A DNA stretch of 64,000 nt, from assembly GCF_021869535.1 (NCBI RefSeq), contig NW_026262737.1, forward strand, positions 303,501-367,500, given 5' to 3'. Source of the stretch: Mytilus californianus (Eukaryota > Mollusca > Bivalvia > Mytilida > Mytilidae). The first letter of the stretch is position 1; each line of letters starts with the position of its first letter. Made by a program: the position numbers and the translations under genes. The notes under the pieces are model-generated. The model saw nothing but the letters and a program-made list of their open reading frames with translations. It made no database searches and was not told where the DNA came from. This document shows positions 1 to 11,549 of this stretch, piece by piece.

Positions 1-247
1 CTGTATTTGCTTGTCCCAAACCAGAAGCCTGTAATTCGGTGGTTGTCGTTTGTTGCTGTGATACATATTTGTTTTTCGTCAGGTTTTTTTTTTTTCTCGT
101 TTGAATTGTTTTACATTTGTCATTTCGGAGTCTTGTATAGCTGGTTATCAATATGAGCTTATTGAAGGCCGTCATGTTTTTAATTTATGTGACATTTGGT
201 TTCTTGTGAGAGTTGTCTCATTGGCAACCATTTCACATCTTCATTTT
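1..247 (+). repeat. Mussel dispersed repeat, plus orientation
   Basis: The segment runs from 'TGTCCCAAACCAGAAGCCTG' through 'TCTCGTTTGAATTGTTTTAC' and 'GAAGGCCGTCATG' to 'TTGTCTCATTGGCAACCATT'. Reverse-complement relatives occur in this window at about 1535-1690, 8635-8825, 16515-16700 and 50560-50730. The 50.6-kb copy shows that the 'GTCCCAA...AGCCTGTAATTC' part and the 'CGTTTGAAT' part belong to one unit. I recognise the family as a very common mussel interspersed repeat. No coding content is seen. Its left end is cut by the window edge. Confidence 0.7.
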
Positions 248-442
248 ATATAAACGCCGCAGGATTGTTGTACCTATGTCTCACATTCTGCGAGTTAAAA
301 ATGCAAAGTAAAGATGTGCACAAAAGGGTATATTGTGGAACATAAATGGAGCTGTGACCCTCTAATACACGGGCACATGGAAATATATATGTCAGATCAT
401 CTTTTACAAAATTTACACTTGGAAAAACACAATGAGATTACA

Positions 443-661
443 ACATGCCAAGAAATCCTCGCTAAAAAATCCGGTCGACCTCCTACGGCACTCATTAGTA
501 GCTTAAAAAAGATTTGATTTCATTCAACAAATTAATTTATGACCTTCATGTACGTGTCGCTTAGAACACGGCCATATACCAAATGGTCAATATTAATCAT
601 CCCTGTAATTTGCTCTATGGGGTGTTTGCAGAATTTCAACGGAGGCAATTTCTTGTCATGG
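443..661 (+). repeat. Direct duplication, copy 1 (220 bp)
   Basis: This stretch is repeated in the same orientation at 1249-1466 with a few percent divergence. Shared landmarks are 'CCGGTCGACCT', 'TACGGCACTCATTAGTAG', 'GTACGTGTCGCTTAGAACAC' and 'TATGGGGTGTTTGCAGAATT'. Short open frames in it (314-517, 539-721) have no recognisable protein features, so I treat it as a duplicated non-coding segment. Confidence 0.8.
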
Positions 662-1248
662 GAAAAGGAAGAAAGACCATTCACAATTTGTCTTACATTT
701 GTTTTTCTCTTTTTTAATTAAATAAAAAAAAAATAACGAACCTTTCAAATGTAGAGTTCATAAGATATAAATATTCCCTGTGGAACACCTCCCCCCCCTT
801 TTTTTGTTTGTGCTCTCTATTTTCAACCCTCGAATTAATATTTCCAATCTAATTAAAATTAAAACCTTGCTTTCTAACCAATCTATTCATGTACCGGACC
901 GGCAAATTTCTTTATTTAATACGAAAATCTGCAGTGCCGTTATACACATGCATGTTGTTTGCTTGGAGTCCCCGCCCGAAAAGAAAGAAATAGCTTAACT
1001 CCAAGATACTATATTCCTGCATCACGTGATTTTTACCGCGTGGAGCTTACATTTTAATAAATACCGAATATGGAAAGTGAAACTACAATTCAAAACATAA
1101 AGTCCGAAGGCACAAATAAGAAAAAGAAGGGTTTTTTTTTTGGCAAAGGGTGCCGGGGTAATCTTCTCTGTGTTCATAATATACATGAAATATTTGCCAC
1201 TGCCCCTTTTCTGTTCTATGAATTCTAACCCTGAGTTTTCTATCTGTT

Positions 1249-1466
1249 ACATGCCATGAAATCCTCGCTAAAAATTCCGGTCGACCTCATACGGCACTCA
1301 TTAGTAGATAAAAAAAAATTTGATTTCATTCAACAAATTAATTTATGACCTTCATGTACGTGTCGCTTAGAACACGGCCATATACCAAATGGTCAATATT
1401 AATCATCCATGTAATTTGCTCTATGGGGTGTTTGCAGAATTTCAACAGAGGCAATTCCTTGGCATG
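1249..1466 (+). repeat. Direct duplication, copy 2 (220 bp)
   Basis: Second copy of the 443-661 segment, about 800 bp downstream. Small indels relative to copy 1 (for example 'CTTAAAAAAGA' against 'ATAAAAAAAAA') break any shared reading frame, which argues against coding function. Confidence 0.8.
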
Positions 1467-1534
1467 AAGCATAAATCACACGCTGATAATTACAAACAAG
1501 CGTCGCGAATTAAAAAAAACAAACTACATAAGAT

Positions 1535-1690
1535 ATAAGAAGATGTGGTAGGATTAATTGCCAATGAGAAGACTATATAAAGTTCTTATAAAGAGAATGA
1601 AAGAAATTATGGGCACCCGCAAGGCCTTAAACAACTAAAGGTCACCGCACGGCCTTCAACAATTGAGCCCTTTATATTCATTTACTGCCA
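1535..1690 (-). repeat. Mussel dispersed repeat fragment, minus orientation
   Basis: Contains 'AGAAGATGTGGTAGGATTAA', 'GGTCACCGCACGGCCTTCAA' and 'CAATTGAGCCC', the reverse-complement signature of the family seen at 1-247. Confidence 0.6.
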
Positions 1691-2570
1691 CAATTTTTAT
1701 GATTATCAATATCAAATTTCAAATTCATTGACAATCGACCTATGAAAACCAGATATCGTTTTTTTTTTTCACATTTATTTCCAGTTTCCATTGTTTAATT
1801 TAAAAAAAAAAAATTAGCATCATCTGTAAATCCTGCAAGTTTCTGACATAAACATTGTATCATCAGCAAACAGCAAAATAAACCATTATTCATTTTCTGT
1901 ATCTCTTCAATACAGTTTCTAGCCCTTTAGATTTTGTAGTTTCTAGAAAGTCTTGCAAGTCAATCAAGAATAAAGAAAACGAGATAGATTAGAGATTCCC
2001 CCTTGACTTGCTCCTATATCAAATAAAAAAAGTAAGGCAGACTTTTCATTATTATAAACTATGCAAGATTTCGTATCTGATACATATCTTTACAACTCTA
2101 AAAAAAAAAAAATCCGGTTCATGGGTTTTGTAGAAGTTTGAAATATAAAGAGTTTCTAAGTACAAAGTCAACAGCTTTATTTCAAAATCAACAAACGCAC
2201 AATAGTTGAAGTACTCCGTATTTCTATGAAATATGCACGAAATTTGTCTTTAATTTAACTTTGAAGTATGAAACCGTGACACTTCGAATTCAACCTCACT
2301 TGTTTTTAATGATTACACATTTAGCTATAACTATTTTCGATAAGCTTATATAAAACGAAGTTATAATTTTTGTATTATTTTTTGTTTCATACATTTATAA
2401 TGTACAATTATTATATACCAATTATTTATTACCTTTAATTTAAAACTAATAGTTTTTTCTTATTTAGAATTACAAATGTATGGCTTGGTTTGATACAATA
2501 TTTTCATTTTCGTTCATTTAAATTAACCATTTACTATAAGGCCATTCATTATACGCCAATACTTAATACA

Positions 2571-2710
2571 GCGGTTAGGACATCCCAGCTTATATAATCA
2601 TAAGATAGCTTCGATGTGCATGCTAACCCTTTCTGTCAGTCAGTCCTAACTTTATCCAAATCTCTGTCCTAAGAAATCCTTAGGACCTATCTAAGGACAG
2701 TTTCGATATT
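2571..2710. repeat. Dispersed repeat, partner of 61757-61895
   Basis: Shares 'GGTTAGGACATCC', 'AAGATAGCTTCGATGTGCAT' and 'CTAACTTTATC' with 61757-61895 in the same orientation, 59 kb away. The inner part is self-complementary around 'TCCTAAGAAATCCTTAGGA', as in a small foldback element. Confidence 0.65.
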
Positions 2711-2974
2711 ATGTTGATAAAATGTCATAAGTTATGTTCATTTATATTCCGCAATATGCCATCTTCATTATATTTGACATTTATCATAAAGAATCAATTG
2801 CACGACGACAATTTACTTTTATTTTCCGTTCCACAATAACTTACCAGTAATGATTGGACTGTAAATAGAGAAAAAAAAAACAATACGGTGATGTGTTATG
2901 GAACTATGTTGGCTTTCTATGAAATTCTTTAAAAATTTTTTTTATTATATTGTTATTTCCAGTAATTCCATTTA

Positions 2975-3012
2975 TTAATCAATTTATTTATTTATTTATT
3001 TATTTATTTATT
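2975..3012 (+). repeat. (TTTA)n microsatellite
   Basis: Uninterrupted TTTA/ATTT units, followed by T-rich sequence. The open frame across it (2950-3144) is a run of FIYL repeats produced by the microsatellite and is not a gene. Confidence 0.9.
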
Positions 3013-4159
3013 ATTATTTTTTTTATTTATTTGTCCTCTTGTTATTTTTACTGTTTTTTCCTGACAATAATCTTAAAAGCATTGACGTGGTTAAAATCTT
3101 TCCAGAGCCCGGGTTCATACCAAAGTCCATTCGGAATCCGGTAAGGTTTTATTGCGTTCATTTACCTGTGTAACTATTTCAAAACGAGTTGTCTCCCTTT
3201 CGGGTTCGGTTTCCTACTTATTCACTTAGAAATGAAATAAATGGTTGTGTCAGAGACATATAATACAAGAGATTCGCAACTCTAGTAGAGTCTATATAAC
3301 AGCCAATGAAATGACGTGGCCACCGGAAAGCCGATTAATCCGATGGATTTATGGGTAATAACCCGTATTGTTGTGTAAAAGGTTCTACGCCTCACGATTT
3401 TTCTAATGGATAATGCCGATACCTTTCACAGCTAAAGCATGCAAGTATATTTAAAAGTTACAAAAAACTAATTCTAATAATTTGTTATTGATAAAATGTG
3501 TTCTAATGATGAGATTAATCAAATTCAAACAAAGTTAAAACTCGGCCCATTTTACTTCACCTATTGCCGTAGAAACCATTTGATCTCCCAATTTTTTTCT
3601 TAAAACTTGAAAAATATGCTAATAAATATATAATTTTATGGGCCAATAGTACTCCCAAATGTTGTTTCGTGACTGAAAATAAGACTATTTTCGTAAAATT
3701 TGAACCAACAATGTGGCGATTTTTTCTGATTGATACCCGAAATTTTTTATTAAACTGGCTAAATATTGAAATTGTTCATGGTCAAATTTCCTTAAATCAG
3801 TCCTTCTTTTTTGTGCACTATGAAATTTATAGCCTGCATTTTGTTAGATGTTTTATTCATTTTTCATTCTGTTTATAGCAAAGTTGTTTATTTTCTCCTA
3901 TTCTGAAGTCATTGTTTTTTTCTTCTTTTTAGGGTGCCAAAGATGAACGAATGCAGTAAATTTACAAAAGGAGTAAAATTTTCCTAGTAAAGGAAACCTT
4001 CTGCTGGTCGTAATATTATGAATGAGCTTCATATGCATCTGTTGTCGTTTCAGACTACGCTTCTCGTTCAAAACATGAACCTAATTCATTTTTAAATTAA
4101 AATCGTATTGAGGACATTTCAATGGTGACTGCAAAAGATATATATATATATGTTTGTGG

Positions 4160-4440
4160 TATATCATCTTTTCCACAAGTTTATTGTTTTCTGTTTGGTA
4201 TTTAATTAATATTAAGATCCATTTTGTTAGATCTGGTGATCAATTTATTTGGCAATCGCCAATGGCAGTCAGCAGGGTTTAAGAACATCAGTTGTTCGAC
4301 CTGTTAGTCAAATGCGTTTTGTTAAAATAGACTTTTTCACTTTTTTTTGTCTTTTGGAAATTGTTGTTTGTGCTGTATTTAGACCCCTCTACCAAGAAAT
4401 TTGTTTTACATGCACACGTATAAAAAAAGACAAAAACCAC
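4160..4440 (+). repeat. Mussel dispersed repeat ('GGCAATCGCCAATGGCAG' family), copy 1
   Basis: Nearly collinear with 13380-13665: 'TTATTGTTTTCTGTTTGGTA', 'TTTGGCAATCGCCAATGGCA', 'CGACCTGTTAGTCAAATGCG', 'GTGCTGTATTTAGACCCCT', then 'GCACACGTATAAAAA'. A fragment of the same family lies inverted at 13085-13145. Confidence 0.8.
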
Positions 4441-6035
4441 TACAAATGATTGTCTCGTGGAAACAAGGTTATAAAATACTTTTTAAATAGTGTCTTCCGT
4501 GTTGCTTTGATGTATGACCTGTGTTTTTTTATAGATTTTTTGTTGCTTCGAGGACACACATATCCATCTATGTATGCAGTATTGTCAATTGTTTTTGTTG
4601 GTGGGTCTCTCGCTTATGTTTTCGTCCTTTTCACTATCAACAAAGAGTTCGTTATCAGTTTATTTAGGAGTATATCTAAGTCGTAACTATTAAGATTGTC
4701 ATCCCACGAAATTAAGATTGTCATCCCACGAAATAAAATCGGAATTTTCCATATTGCGTGCACATGAATGAAGCTTTATTCAAATGAGAAATTAATTGTA
4801 ATTTTCTTAAATATTAATTCTCAATACACACTTCGAACATGAAGAAACCATAAATTTACCGACAATCATTTAAAAAAACAACTCAATGCAAGCCTATATG
4901 ATAAAACTGTCAAACAACACTTAGAAATCAAACATTTACCGACAATCCTACAGAAAAAAAACTCAATGAAAGCCCAATAAATGAGGAATATAAAAATAAA
5001 TAAAATTTTAATAATTTATAAATATCAAGAATAAAAGCCTATCATGATTAACAATTAATTAACAAATAAATTAAGTTTTTTTCCATATTAATTAATTATA
5101 CATTTTGTGAATTGTATTTTTGGAAAGAGTGTGGACACCTGTGGTGTGACAACTTCTTGTTTACAAGGTGTCAATTAAAACTCATTATTTATAACATGTT
5201 CGTGATTTACCTGGTCATCGAATAATTCAAACCTAATATACATGTCACACTGTGAAATTATGTCTCCGAGACAGGTGTATATTCAATAGAAACCCATTAT
5301 GTAACTATCAAATAAAATGAACTCTGACACAATTTATCAAGTGTTAATTATTTAATATCAGTTTTTTTTTATACAATATCAAATTATGTCTCTTTTTCAA
5401 TAATACAAATCTAAAATCAAAATTACATTAAAATAAATAATTATATATGTACTCAAATTATATTTAATTAATTATGATAAATTTAACACTGAAACAGTTT
5501 ATGTTATGCTTAAACATTCGTCCTTACTTCGAGTACTTTTAATACTTTTATTAATGACTTTATTACCTAAGGAGATCTCGCGAGGTTTAACTAGTGGCCG
5601 CGTGTTATTACGGGATTTCGCCGAGTTGCGAATCTCTTGTATTATATGTCTCTGGTTGTGTTTTATACAGTTTGAAAAAAATCTTTGTGTTTATGAAATG
5701 AAAGATGATATTCATCACACGAAGTCAGAGTGTTCATTCAAGAAATCAGATAATACAGAGAAATAAAGAAAAATAGGTTCCCGAGTTTGGGTTACCACTT
5801 TTACCAAGGCGGAAACATAGAAAACTTTTTTTTCAGTCTTCTGCCAGTTAAGAACAAAAGCGTACTCATACATAACATAAAACTTTATATTTTACACCAT
5901 ATCCATTAATTTTTGTAACAAAAATCTCTAAAGAATGATAACAAATCATATTTAAAGATTTCCGGTTCGGCAAATTTCCGGCAAATTCCGGTTCGGGTTC
6001 GGGTTCGGGTTACCACTTTTACCGACCACCATTAA

Positions 6036-6075
6036 AGGAGATGTGACATGATTTTTTTTTTTTTTTTTTTTTTTT
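6036..6075 (+). repeat. Left terminal inverted repeat of the THAP/P2X7C transposon
   Basis: 'AGGAGATGTGACATGA' plus a T run of about 24. It matches the right end (14538-14577, reverse complement) at all but 3 of the first 16 positions, and both ends then continue into homopolymer T. Immediately outside is TTAA (6032-6035). Confidence 0.7.
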
Positions 6076-6231
6076 GGAAATAAATATTTATTTATACATA
6101 ATTACCCCCCAAAAAACATCGAAAGCATATAATTATCGTTTAAATGGATAAAATATGAATTTAAATGTATCGATCTGTCGACATACTAATTATGCATATT
6201 TCAATCCTGGAAGTCACTCAGAACGAGGCTG

Positions 6232-6239
6232 TGACGTCA
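6232..6239. promoter_or_regulatory. CRE palindrome TGACGTCA upstream of the THAP gene
   Basis: A perfect 8-bp cAMP-response element lies 101 bp before the THAP start codon. The same perfect palindrome occurs at 14387-14394, 67 bp upstream of the start codon of the convergent P2X7C-like gene at the other end of the element. This suggests both promoters used CREB/ATF-type factors. The role is inferred from motif identity only. Confidence 0.4.
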
Positions 6240-6339
6240 GTGGTTTCATCAATCATATTTGACTGACGGGTGTATAGGCATAATTAGCGCAATTTCATTT
6301 TCGAATATCTTCCAACAAAACCCATGACAGTGATTAAAA

Positions 6340-6681
6340 ATGGTTCAGTGTGCTGCCAGTGGATGCAACAAAAGGCATAAGAAGGACAGTTTAATTAGTT
6401 TTTTCCGTTTTCCGAGTAACCCGCAAACCAGGAAGGCGTGGACACACTATTGTAAGAGATGGGACTTCCTACCAAGCACTGGTCATAGACTTTGTTCCGC
6501 CCACTTTACACATGCATGTTACGATCGTGACCCAGAAGTTATGAAGAATCTCGAGGGCTGTCCTACCACAAAACTCCGTCCAAATGCGGTACCTGACATT
6601 CCATTGACACAACCAACAACAGCTGAGCCAAGGCCACCTATACCTAAGCGGGGAGCTTATGAGAAGCGGAGAAAGGCTGAG
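6340..6681 (+). CDS. THAP-domain protein, coding exon 1 (transposon gene)
   Basis: The ATG at 6340 opens 114 codons that end at a GAG|GTAAAT donor (phase 0). Residues 1-90 carry the THAP zinc-finger pattern of a sequence-specific DNA-binding domain. The C2CH ligands are C4 and C9, then a CSAH motif near residue 52. Conserved W33, the FRFP hydrophobic patch and the terminal 'NAVPDIP' box (AVP-like motif) near residue 87 are also present. After this come proline-rich residues and a basic 'KRGAYEKRRKAE' segment. The open frame runs past the donor to 6801, but that part is low-complexity intron. THAP domains are the N-terminal DNA-binding modules of P-element and Kolobok transposases. This copy lies just inside the left terminal repeat of the TTAA element, so I call it the element's gene and not a host regulator. 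Confidence 0.85.
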
Positions 6682-8032
6682 GTAAATATTTTTTTTTTAT
6701 CTTCGCAAATATTTTTTTGCGTCCCTTTTTTAATAATATTATTTTTTATAGTTTCGTCATATTTGTGTATAGCCCAATATATCTCAGTGTTTAAAATTTA
6801 GTATCGTGTACCTCCTTAGAGTACCTCACTACCTGTTCACGTGTGCAAGTGTGTACACTGAAATTGGACATACATCCATAAACATCGATCAGAAGTTACA
6901 GGTATGCGGCACACTTTATCCGCAATGCTGGGTTACCTTTTAAAGTTGAAAGCTACAGGTGTCATGCCCCCAGGTGATGAAAGATAAGACATAGGTAATA
7001 CGCAATATTGCGTAATATGCGTCGAATCTGTGTACATCCATGATCACCTGCTGGGTGCACAGGTGAGGTTGGAAAATAGACTAGAGCAAATGTTACAGAC
7101 ATAAGTTACGTAATGCATATCTGTTTTACCTGTTGGAATAAACAATACCCGACTGTCGGTTATGGGGTTTTACAGAATAGAGAAAAAAGGACTGACAGTG
7201 CAGCTTAAAAAGGGGGGGGGGGGGGGATAGGAAATATAAATAAAATATAAATAAAATAATATTATAACAAATATCACAACAACAAAAAATCAGTACTCCT
7301 AGAACATTTTCAATGGGATGATTATGGAGGAGACAAATACATGAATATATTTTACTGTTTCAAAACTTCTTTAAATATTACTTTTAATACTTCCCCTGTT
7401 ATGTCATACTTATTACACATGTATTGGGGGCTGCTTCAGTAATTCAAATTTCACACCCAACATACTTGGTTAGGTGATAGGTAATTTATTACCTCTCTTT
7501 TTGTCTTATTTAATGTAATTCAATTACCTGTTAAACTCAAACATTTTTAAGAAATATATCTTGATTTATGGTGAAATAATTGATAAAGTACTGATATATT
7601 TCTACACAGATTTCTATATATGCATTCTAAATTTTAAAATGTGCATTATATTTCATATTGTGTTTATACATGTATGTATGTGGTGCGACTATAATAAACT
7701 ATAATAAACTTTTGAACTTGAACGCTACATTTAGCAAACTAACTAATTTAAATTATTAAATTAATACCTAAGAACCAATTTATTAGTGGTAAATTTGATT
7801 TCTATTCAGACAACTATCCATGAAAGCTCAAATAAAATGGAGTTAAGAAGTTAGGTATATTTCTCTATGTTTTTGATTTCATTATAATTGTAATTTAAGA
7901 CCACATAATTATTCAGAAATGCAATTGACCATTGTGTGACCCAAGACGTTCACTTGTATTTATATGTCTTAATTATCACAGTAAAAAAAGTTCTGTAAGA
8001 CTAAACTAACAACAAACATTTATTCTTTGCAG
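6682..8032 (+). other. THAP gene intron 1
   Basis: Non-coding. It holds a perfect 16-bp palindrome TACGCAATATTGCGTA at 6999-7014, a 15-G run at 7212-7226 and AT-rich filler. No further exon is seen. Confidence 0.5.
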
Positions 8033-8466
8033 ATCCTACAGCTTGCATATGACAACTATGAACGAGACACGGAATGTGTACAACTACAAGTACCAGACAG
8101 TACCACAGAACCAGAACCAGAACTGCCAACCTCCAATGTTACAGAGAAGAATACATCCAAAGTTACCATGGTTACACAGACAACTCCACCACCATCTCCA
8201 AAAGCAGTAAAACACAAGAAAAGCCAATCCTAGCTCCGTCCACAACAACGTACCAGGAAACATCAAACAGATCTTAAAATTACACAACCTTCAGCAACAT
8301 ACAGTACAATTGCTACTCAGACTGATGATGACATTACAAAATGTACATGTGCCAGTATTGTAACTACAACAACTAACATCAATTCAGCCCAAAACTCTGA
8401 CGACGATGAGGTTTCCAGCCATGCAGATAGTGATGAGGAGTACCAACCCTCAGATGATGACCAGAG
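8033..8466 (+). pseudogene. THAP gene exon 2 with in-frame TAG
   Basis: The acceptor 'TTCTTTGCAG|ATC' joins exon 1 in phase 0 and the frame reads on to a CAG-AG|GTATGT donor (phase 2). After 66 codons there is an in-frame TAG at 8231-8233. Downstream of it the same frame is open for another 77 codons with clear coding character: Lys/Arg/Gln-rich, then Thr-rich, then an acidic Ser/Asp stretch ending 'SDEEYQPSDDDQ'. The simplest reading is a single C-to-T change (CAG to TAG, Gln to stop). Acidic 'SDDE' linkers between THAP and catalytic domains are typical of THAP transposases. A sequencing error or polymorphism could also explain the stop. Confidence 0.7.
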
Positions 8467-8634
8467 GTATGTAGTACTATGTATAATTATTTTTTTGAAA
8501 TAGCATATATATCAATTGATCAACCTGTTTAAAAAACAGGCTCTCTAAGCCGCTTCCAGTCTCTTTGAAACATTCGTCAATTCCGTTCTTTTTTTTTGAA
8601 AATTTATATACTTAAATAAATATGTACATATAAA

Positions 8635-8825
8635 AAAGAAGATGTGGTATGATTGCCAATGAAACAACTCCCCACAAAAGACCAAAATGACACCGAAATT
8701 AACAACTATAGGTCACCATACGGCCTCCAACAATGAGCAAAGCCTCTACCGCACAGTCGGCTATAAAAGGCCCAGAAATGACATTGTAAAACAATTCAAA
8801 CGAGAAAACTAACACATGTTTTTAA
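8635..8825 (-). repeat. Mussel dispersed repeat, minus orientation
   Basis: 'AAGAAGATGTGGTATGATTG', 'GGTCACCATACGGCCTCCAA', 'CAATGAGCAAAGCC' and 'AATTCAAACGAGAAAACTAA' form the reverse complement of the 1-247 family. A diverged second partial copy follows at about 8880-9010 ('ACAGCCTTCAACAATGAGG', 'AAAAAGGCCCTGACATCAAA'). Both sit where the THAP transposase core should be. Confidence 0.75.
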
Positions 8826-9232
8826 AAAATAAGTCAGTGCGCCCCCACTTATGAAAATTTCTGGATCCGCCACTGGTATGTAAGCACTACAGACAACCTT
8901 ACAGCCTTCAACAATGAGGAAACAATACTGTATGATCAGCTTAAAAAGGCCCTGACATCAAAAATATGAATCAATTAAATTGAGAAACTATTGGCCTAAT
9001 TTTAAACAACATCATTCACATAAAACAATTTAACAGACATATTGTATGGTATGCAACAAAGAGCTAACATATTTTTTAACCAAGTGATCACAGCTTGTAC
9101 AGGCTTTGCTAAAGGATGTCAGTAAAACACTCAATGCATCAATTCATTTTTATTGAGTAAAAATTAAGAATAACAATGTAATACTTGCAGTGCACAAAAT
9201 TTGAAAATAATATTGACTATTTTTTTGTAGAT

Positions 9233-9544
9233 GGTCCGAGTACACAGTTATTTCGTAGTGCATTTCTTTTAGACAATAAATGAAAATTAAAAAAATCCCA
9301 CATGCTAAGGGGGTCTTCAAATCTTTTGACAGCTTCGGAAGTGCTAATTTTTAACATTTTTCAGCTGGACCAAATCACTACTTTACTTTAAAATTCATGA
9401 CCCAAATTTTTTTACAGTGTCATTTCACCCCCCTACTTACTATTTGAGTCATAAAACATGGAGAAATAAATTTGGAAGGGGTATAAAAAAAACCGACAAG
9501 TAACACACTGTCCACACTAGGGACTATATTCGTGTACCCGGACC
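9233..9544. mobile_element. Small TIR element ('GGTCCGAGTACAC'), copy 1, internally deleted
   Basis: Starts GGTCCGAGTACACAGTTAT and ends GTGTACCCGGACC, the inverted repeat with one mismatch. The interior matches copy 2 (10841-11291) closely: 'ATGCTAAGGGGGTCTTCAAA', 'GTCCACACTAGGGACTAT'. It lacks about 105 bp near the left and about 30 bp near the right. No open frame, so non-autonomous. No clear target duplication is visible. Confidence 0.8.
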
Positions 9545-10840
9545 TAATAGGGTAGAAAAAGTTGACCAATCTTAATGAAACTTGGTATGACCAAAGCTTA
9601 TTCAATTATAAGACTGCTTACAAAGTTTCATGGCAATAGGATATATATTATAGACAATATGACTAATTCTATATTCAACTTTGAGTGTTAAATTTAGGCG
9701 TTAAAATTGAAAATTTTCAACTATCAACATTTGGGGCTTAAAAAATTAAAATATTGCAAAAAAATACTTTTGAAATGCCTTAATATATAATATATTATGT
9801 ATTAAAAGCAATAGAGTACTCATTTGATTTATCAGACTTATCATGATTATTAAAAAGTCAAATTTATATGAGCCTGTGGCTAAAAATGGAGGTTTTCCAA
9901 TGAAGGGGGGCCTTACATAAAGATGTAATATTTTCCGGCAATTTTAAATTTGTAAAGCTTTTTGGTTATAAATAATCCTTACATATGTATTTAATGTACT
10001 TTAAATGGAAAGAAAACTTACAAATAACATATCACATTAGTTTAAAAGGGTCCTAGGCCAAGTAAGACTGAAAATAATTTAGGGTCAATTTAGGCCGTAT
10101 CACATATTTACATTTTAAAATGCATATTGAAGCTATATGAAATAAAATTTTGTGTCTTTTCTATCATTTCTATACTCAGGTGACATGATACAATAAATCT
10201 GAGCACAAAAAGACTCTTGCATTCAACTTTTTTTGCAGACAGTATGGTCTGATACAAAGATTTTTCACTTTTTAGTGAAAAACATGCATGCAATTTTAGT
10301 CTCAACAGGCTTATATTTGAACCACTTGCTATCCTACAGAAGAAAAGAAAGATATTATGTGACATAAAACAGGTACAAAAGACATTGTTAAGTGCTTTTT
10401 ATTCAAATTTAGTGAGGTCTTTATAATGGACTTCAACTTTTTGTTCCAAGCTCCTCACATTTAACTTGATCCAAACAGAGCGTTAGACGAGGATCATATA
10501 TACAACACATTTTGCACATATTGTCTAAGATAATCTTCTTTTCTGTAGATTCAGAGTTCACAAATGAGTAATACAACTGGATTGAAGCATAGAAACACAA
10601 ATATTGACACATAAAAACCTGTCAGATAGAAAGTCAGAATGCCACTTATGCATCAAAATTGAAAAAGCTATGAAATGCTTATTTTGACCATAAAATGCCA
10701 AAATTGGTCATTTTTGCAGAAATTCTATCAAATAAAAGTTTAAATCCTTTAGTTTTATGCTATTTGATAAATTGACACCGTCAAATCATTCAGGGAAGTT
10801 GCTTGAGTACAGATTCTATATTTCCTGATTTCACCTCTTA
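9545..10840. other. AT-rich stretch between the two TIR elements
   Basis: No gene or domain recognised. The frame at 10108-10365 (minus) has no supporting features. It ends in a pyrimidine-rich 'TTTCCTGATTTCACCTCTTA' tract that may be an old splice acceptor for the exon at 11294. Confidence 0.4.
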
Positions 10841-11291
10841 GGTCCGAGTACACAGTTATTTCGTAGTGCATTTCTTTTAGACAATAAATGAAAATTAAAA
10901 AAATCCACCTCGCGCTTTCTCAATATTATTTTTACAGTGTGTTGTACTACTTTTGGGACAAATTATATCAAAATTATAGAAAACTTCATCGGCTCTAACT
11001 CAAAATATGGACAATTTCATGCTAAGGGGGTCTTCAAATCTTTTGACAGCTTCGGAAGTGCTAATTTTTAACATTTTTCAGCTGGACCAAATCACTACTT
11101 TACTTTAAAATTCATGACCCAAATTTTTTTACAGTGTCATTTCACCCCCCTACTTACTATTTGAGTCATAAAACATGGAGAAATAAATTCGGAAGGGGTA
11201 TAAAAAAAATCGACAAGTAACACACTGTCCACACTAGGGACTATTTTCGTGGACAACGAAAATCAAAGGACGATAACTGTGTACCCGGACC
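10841..11291. mobile_element. Small TIR element ('GGTCCGAGTACAC'), copy 2, full length
   Basis: 451 bp with 19-bp terminal inverted repeats, GGTCCGAGTACACAGTTAT at the left and its near-perfect inverse ending TGTACCCGGACC at the right. It includes the internal segments missing from copy 1. Its right end touches the candidate exon at 11294, so it inserted at or near a splice acceptor of the THAP gene. Confidence 0.82.
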
Positions 11292-11293
11292 AG

Positions 11294-11477
11294 ATTAGGT
11301 TTTCTGATCAAGCAAGATGTTGTTTCCATAAGTGAACATGACTGCTTTTCATATTCAAATGCTGCAGGGGATGTACAGATTCTTCAAAACCACTTTCCAG
11401 TCAGTTTAACGCAGACATTCGAGCCATTCCAAAAGGCAGACCTCATTGAGAGACACAGGTCCAGATATCAGCGATAG
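11294..11477 (+). pseudogene. Candidate C-terminal exon of the THAP transposase
   Basis: This segment begins right after an AG at 11292-11293 and reads 60 codons to TAG at 11475-11477, in the phase needed to follow exon 2 (phase 2 donor, phase 2 acceptor). It has coding-like composition and ends '...TFEPFQKADLIERHRSRY', then two residues and stop. This resembles the C-terminal tail I associate with THAP transposases of this type (by memory). The catalytic core expected between exon 2 and this exon is absent; 8.5-11.29 kb contains only mussel repeats and two TIR elements. The exon is therefore probably the surviving 3' end of an internally deleted transposase. The present AG directly abuts a TIR element ending at 11291, so the native acceptor may have been the pyrimidine-rich 'TTTCACCTCTTAG' on its far side. 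Confidence 0.45.
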
Positions 11478-11549
11478 AAGAAAATTATTGAGAACAGTTA
11501 AATGTTGTATGCACATTGGAAATTATTAAGGAAATCTATAATCTTCTGG

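Larger units (their letters stand above)
1700..6030. other. Non-genic AT-rich stretch with small repeats
   Basis: No supported gene. It holds a dispersed repeat at 2571-2710, a TTTA microsatellite at about 2975-3012, a mussel repeat at 4160-4440, a 22-bp tandem doublet 'ATTAAGATTGTCATCCCACG' at 4689-4735, a diverged tandem at about 4850-4980 around 'ATTTACCGACAATC', and a short run of 'GGTTCG' units at 5990-6010. Short open frames (for example 4450-4686, 5506-5766) show no domain and no splice context. Confidence 0.6.

Noticed and set aside
2950..3144. Frame rich in FIYL residues resembling a membrane protein
   Set aside because: Translation of a TTTA microsatellite and T-rich DNA.
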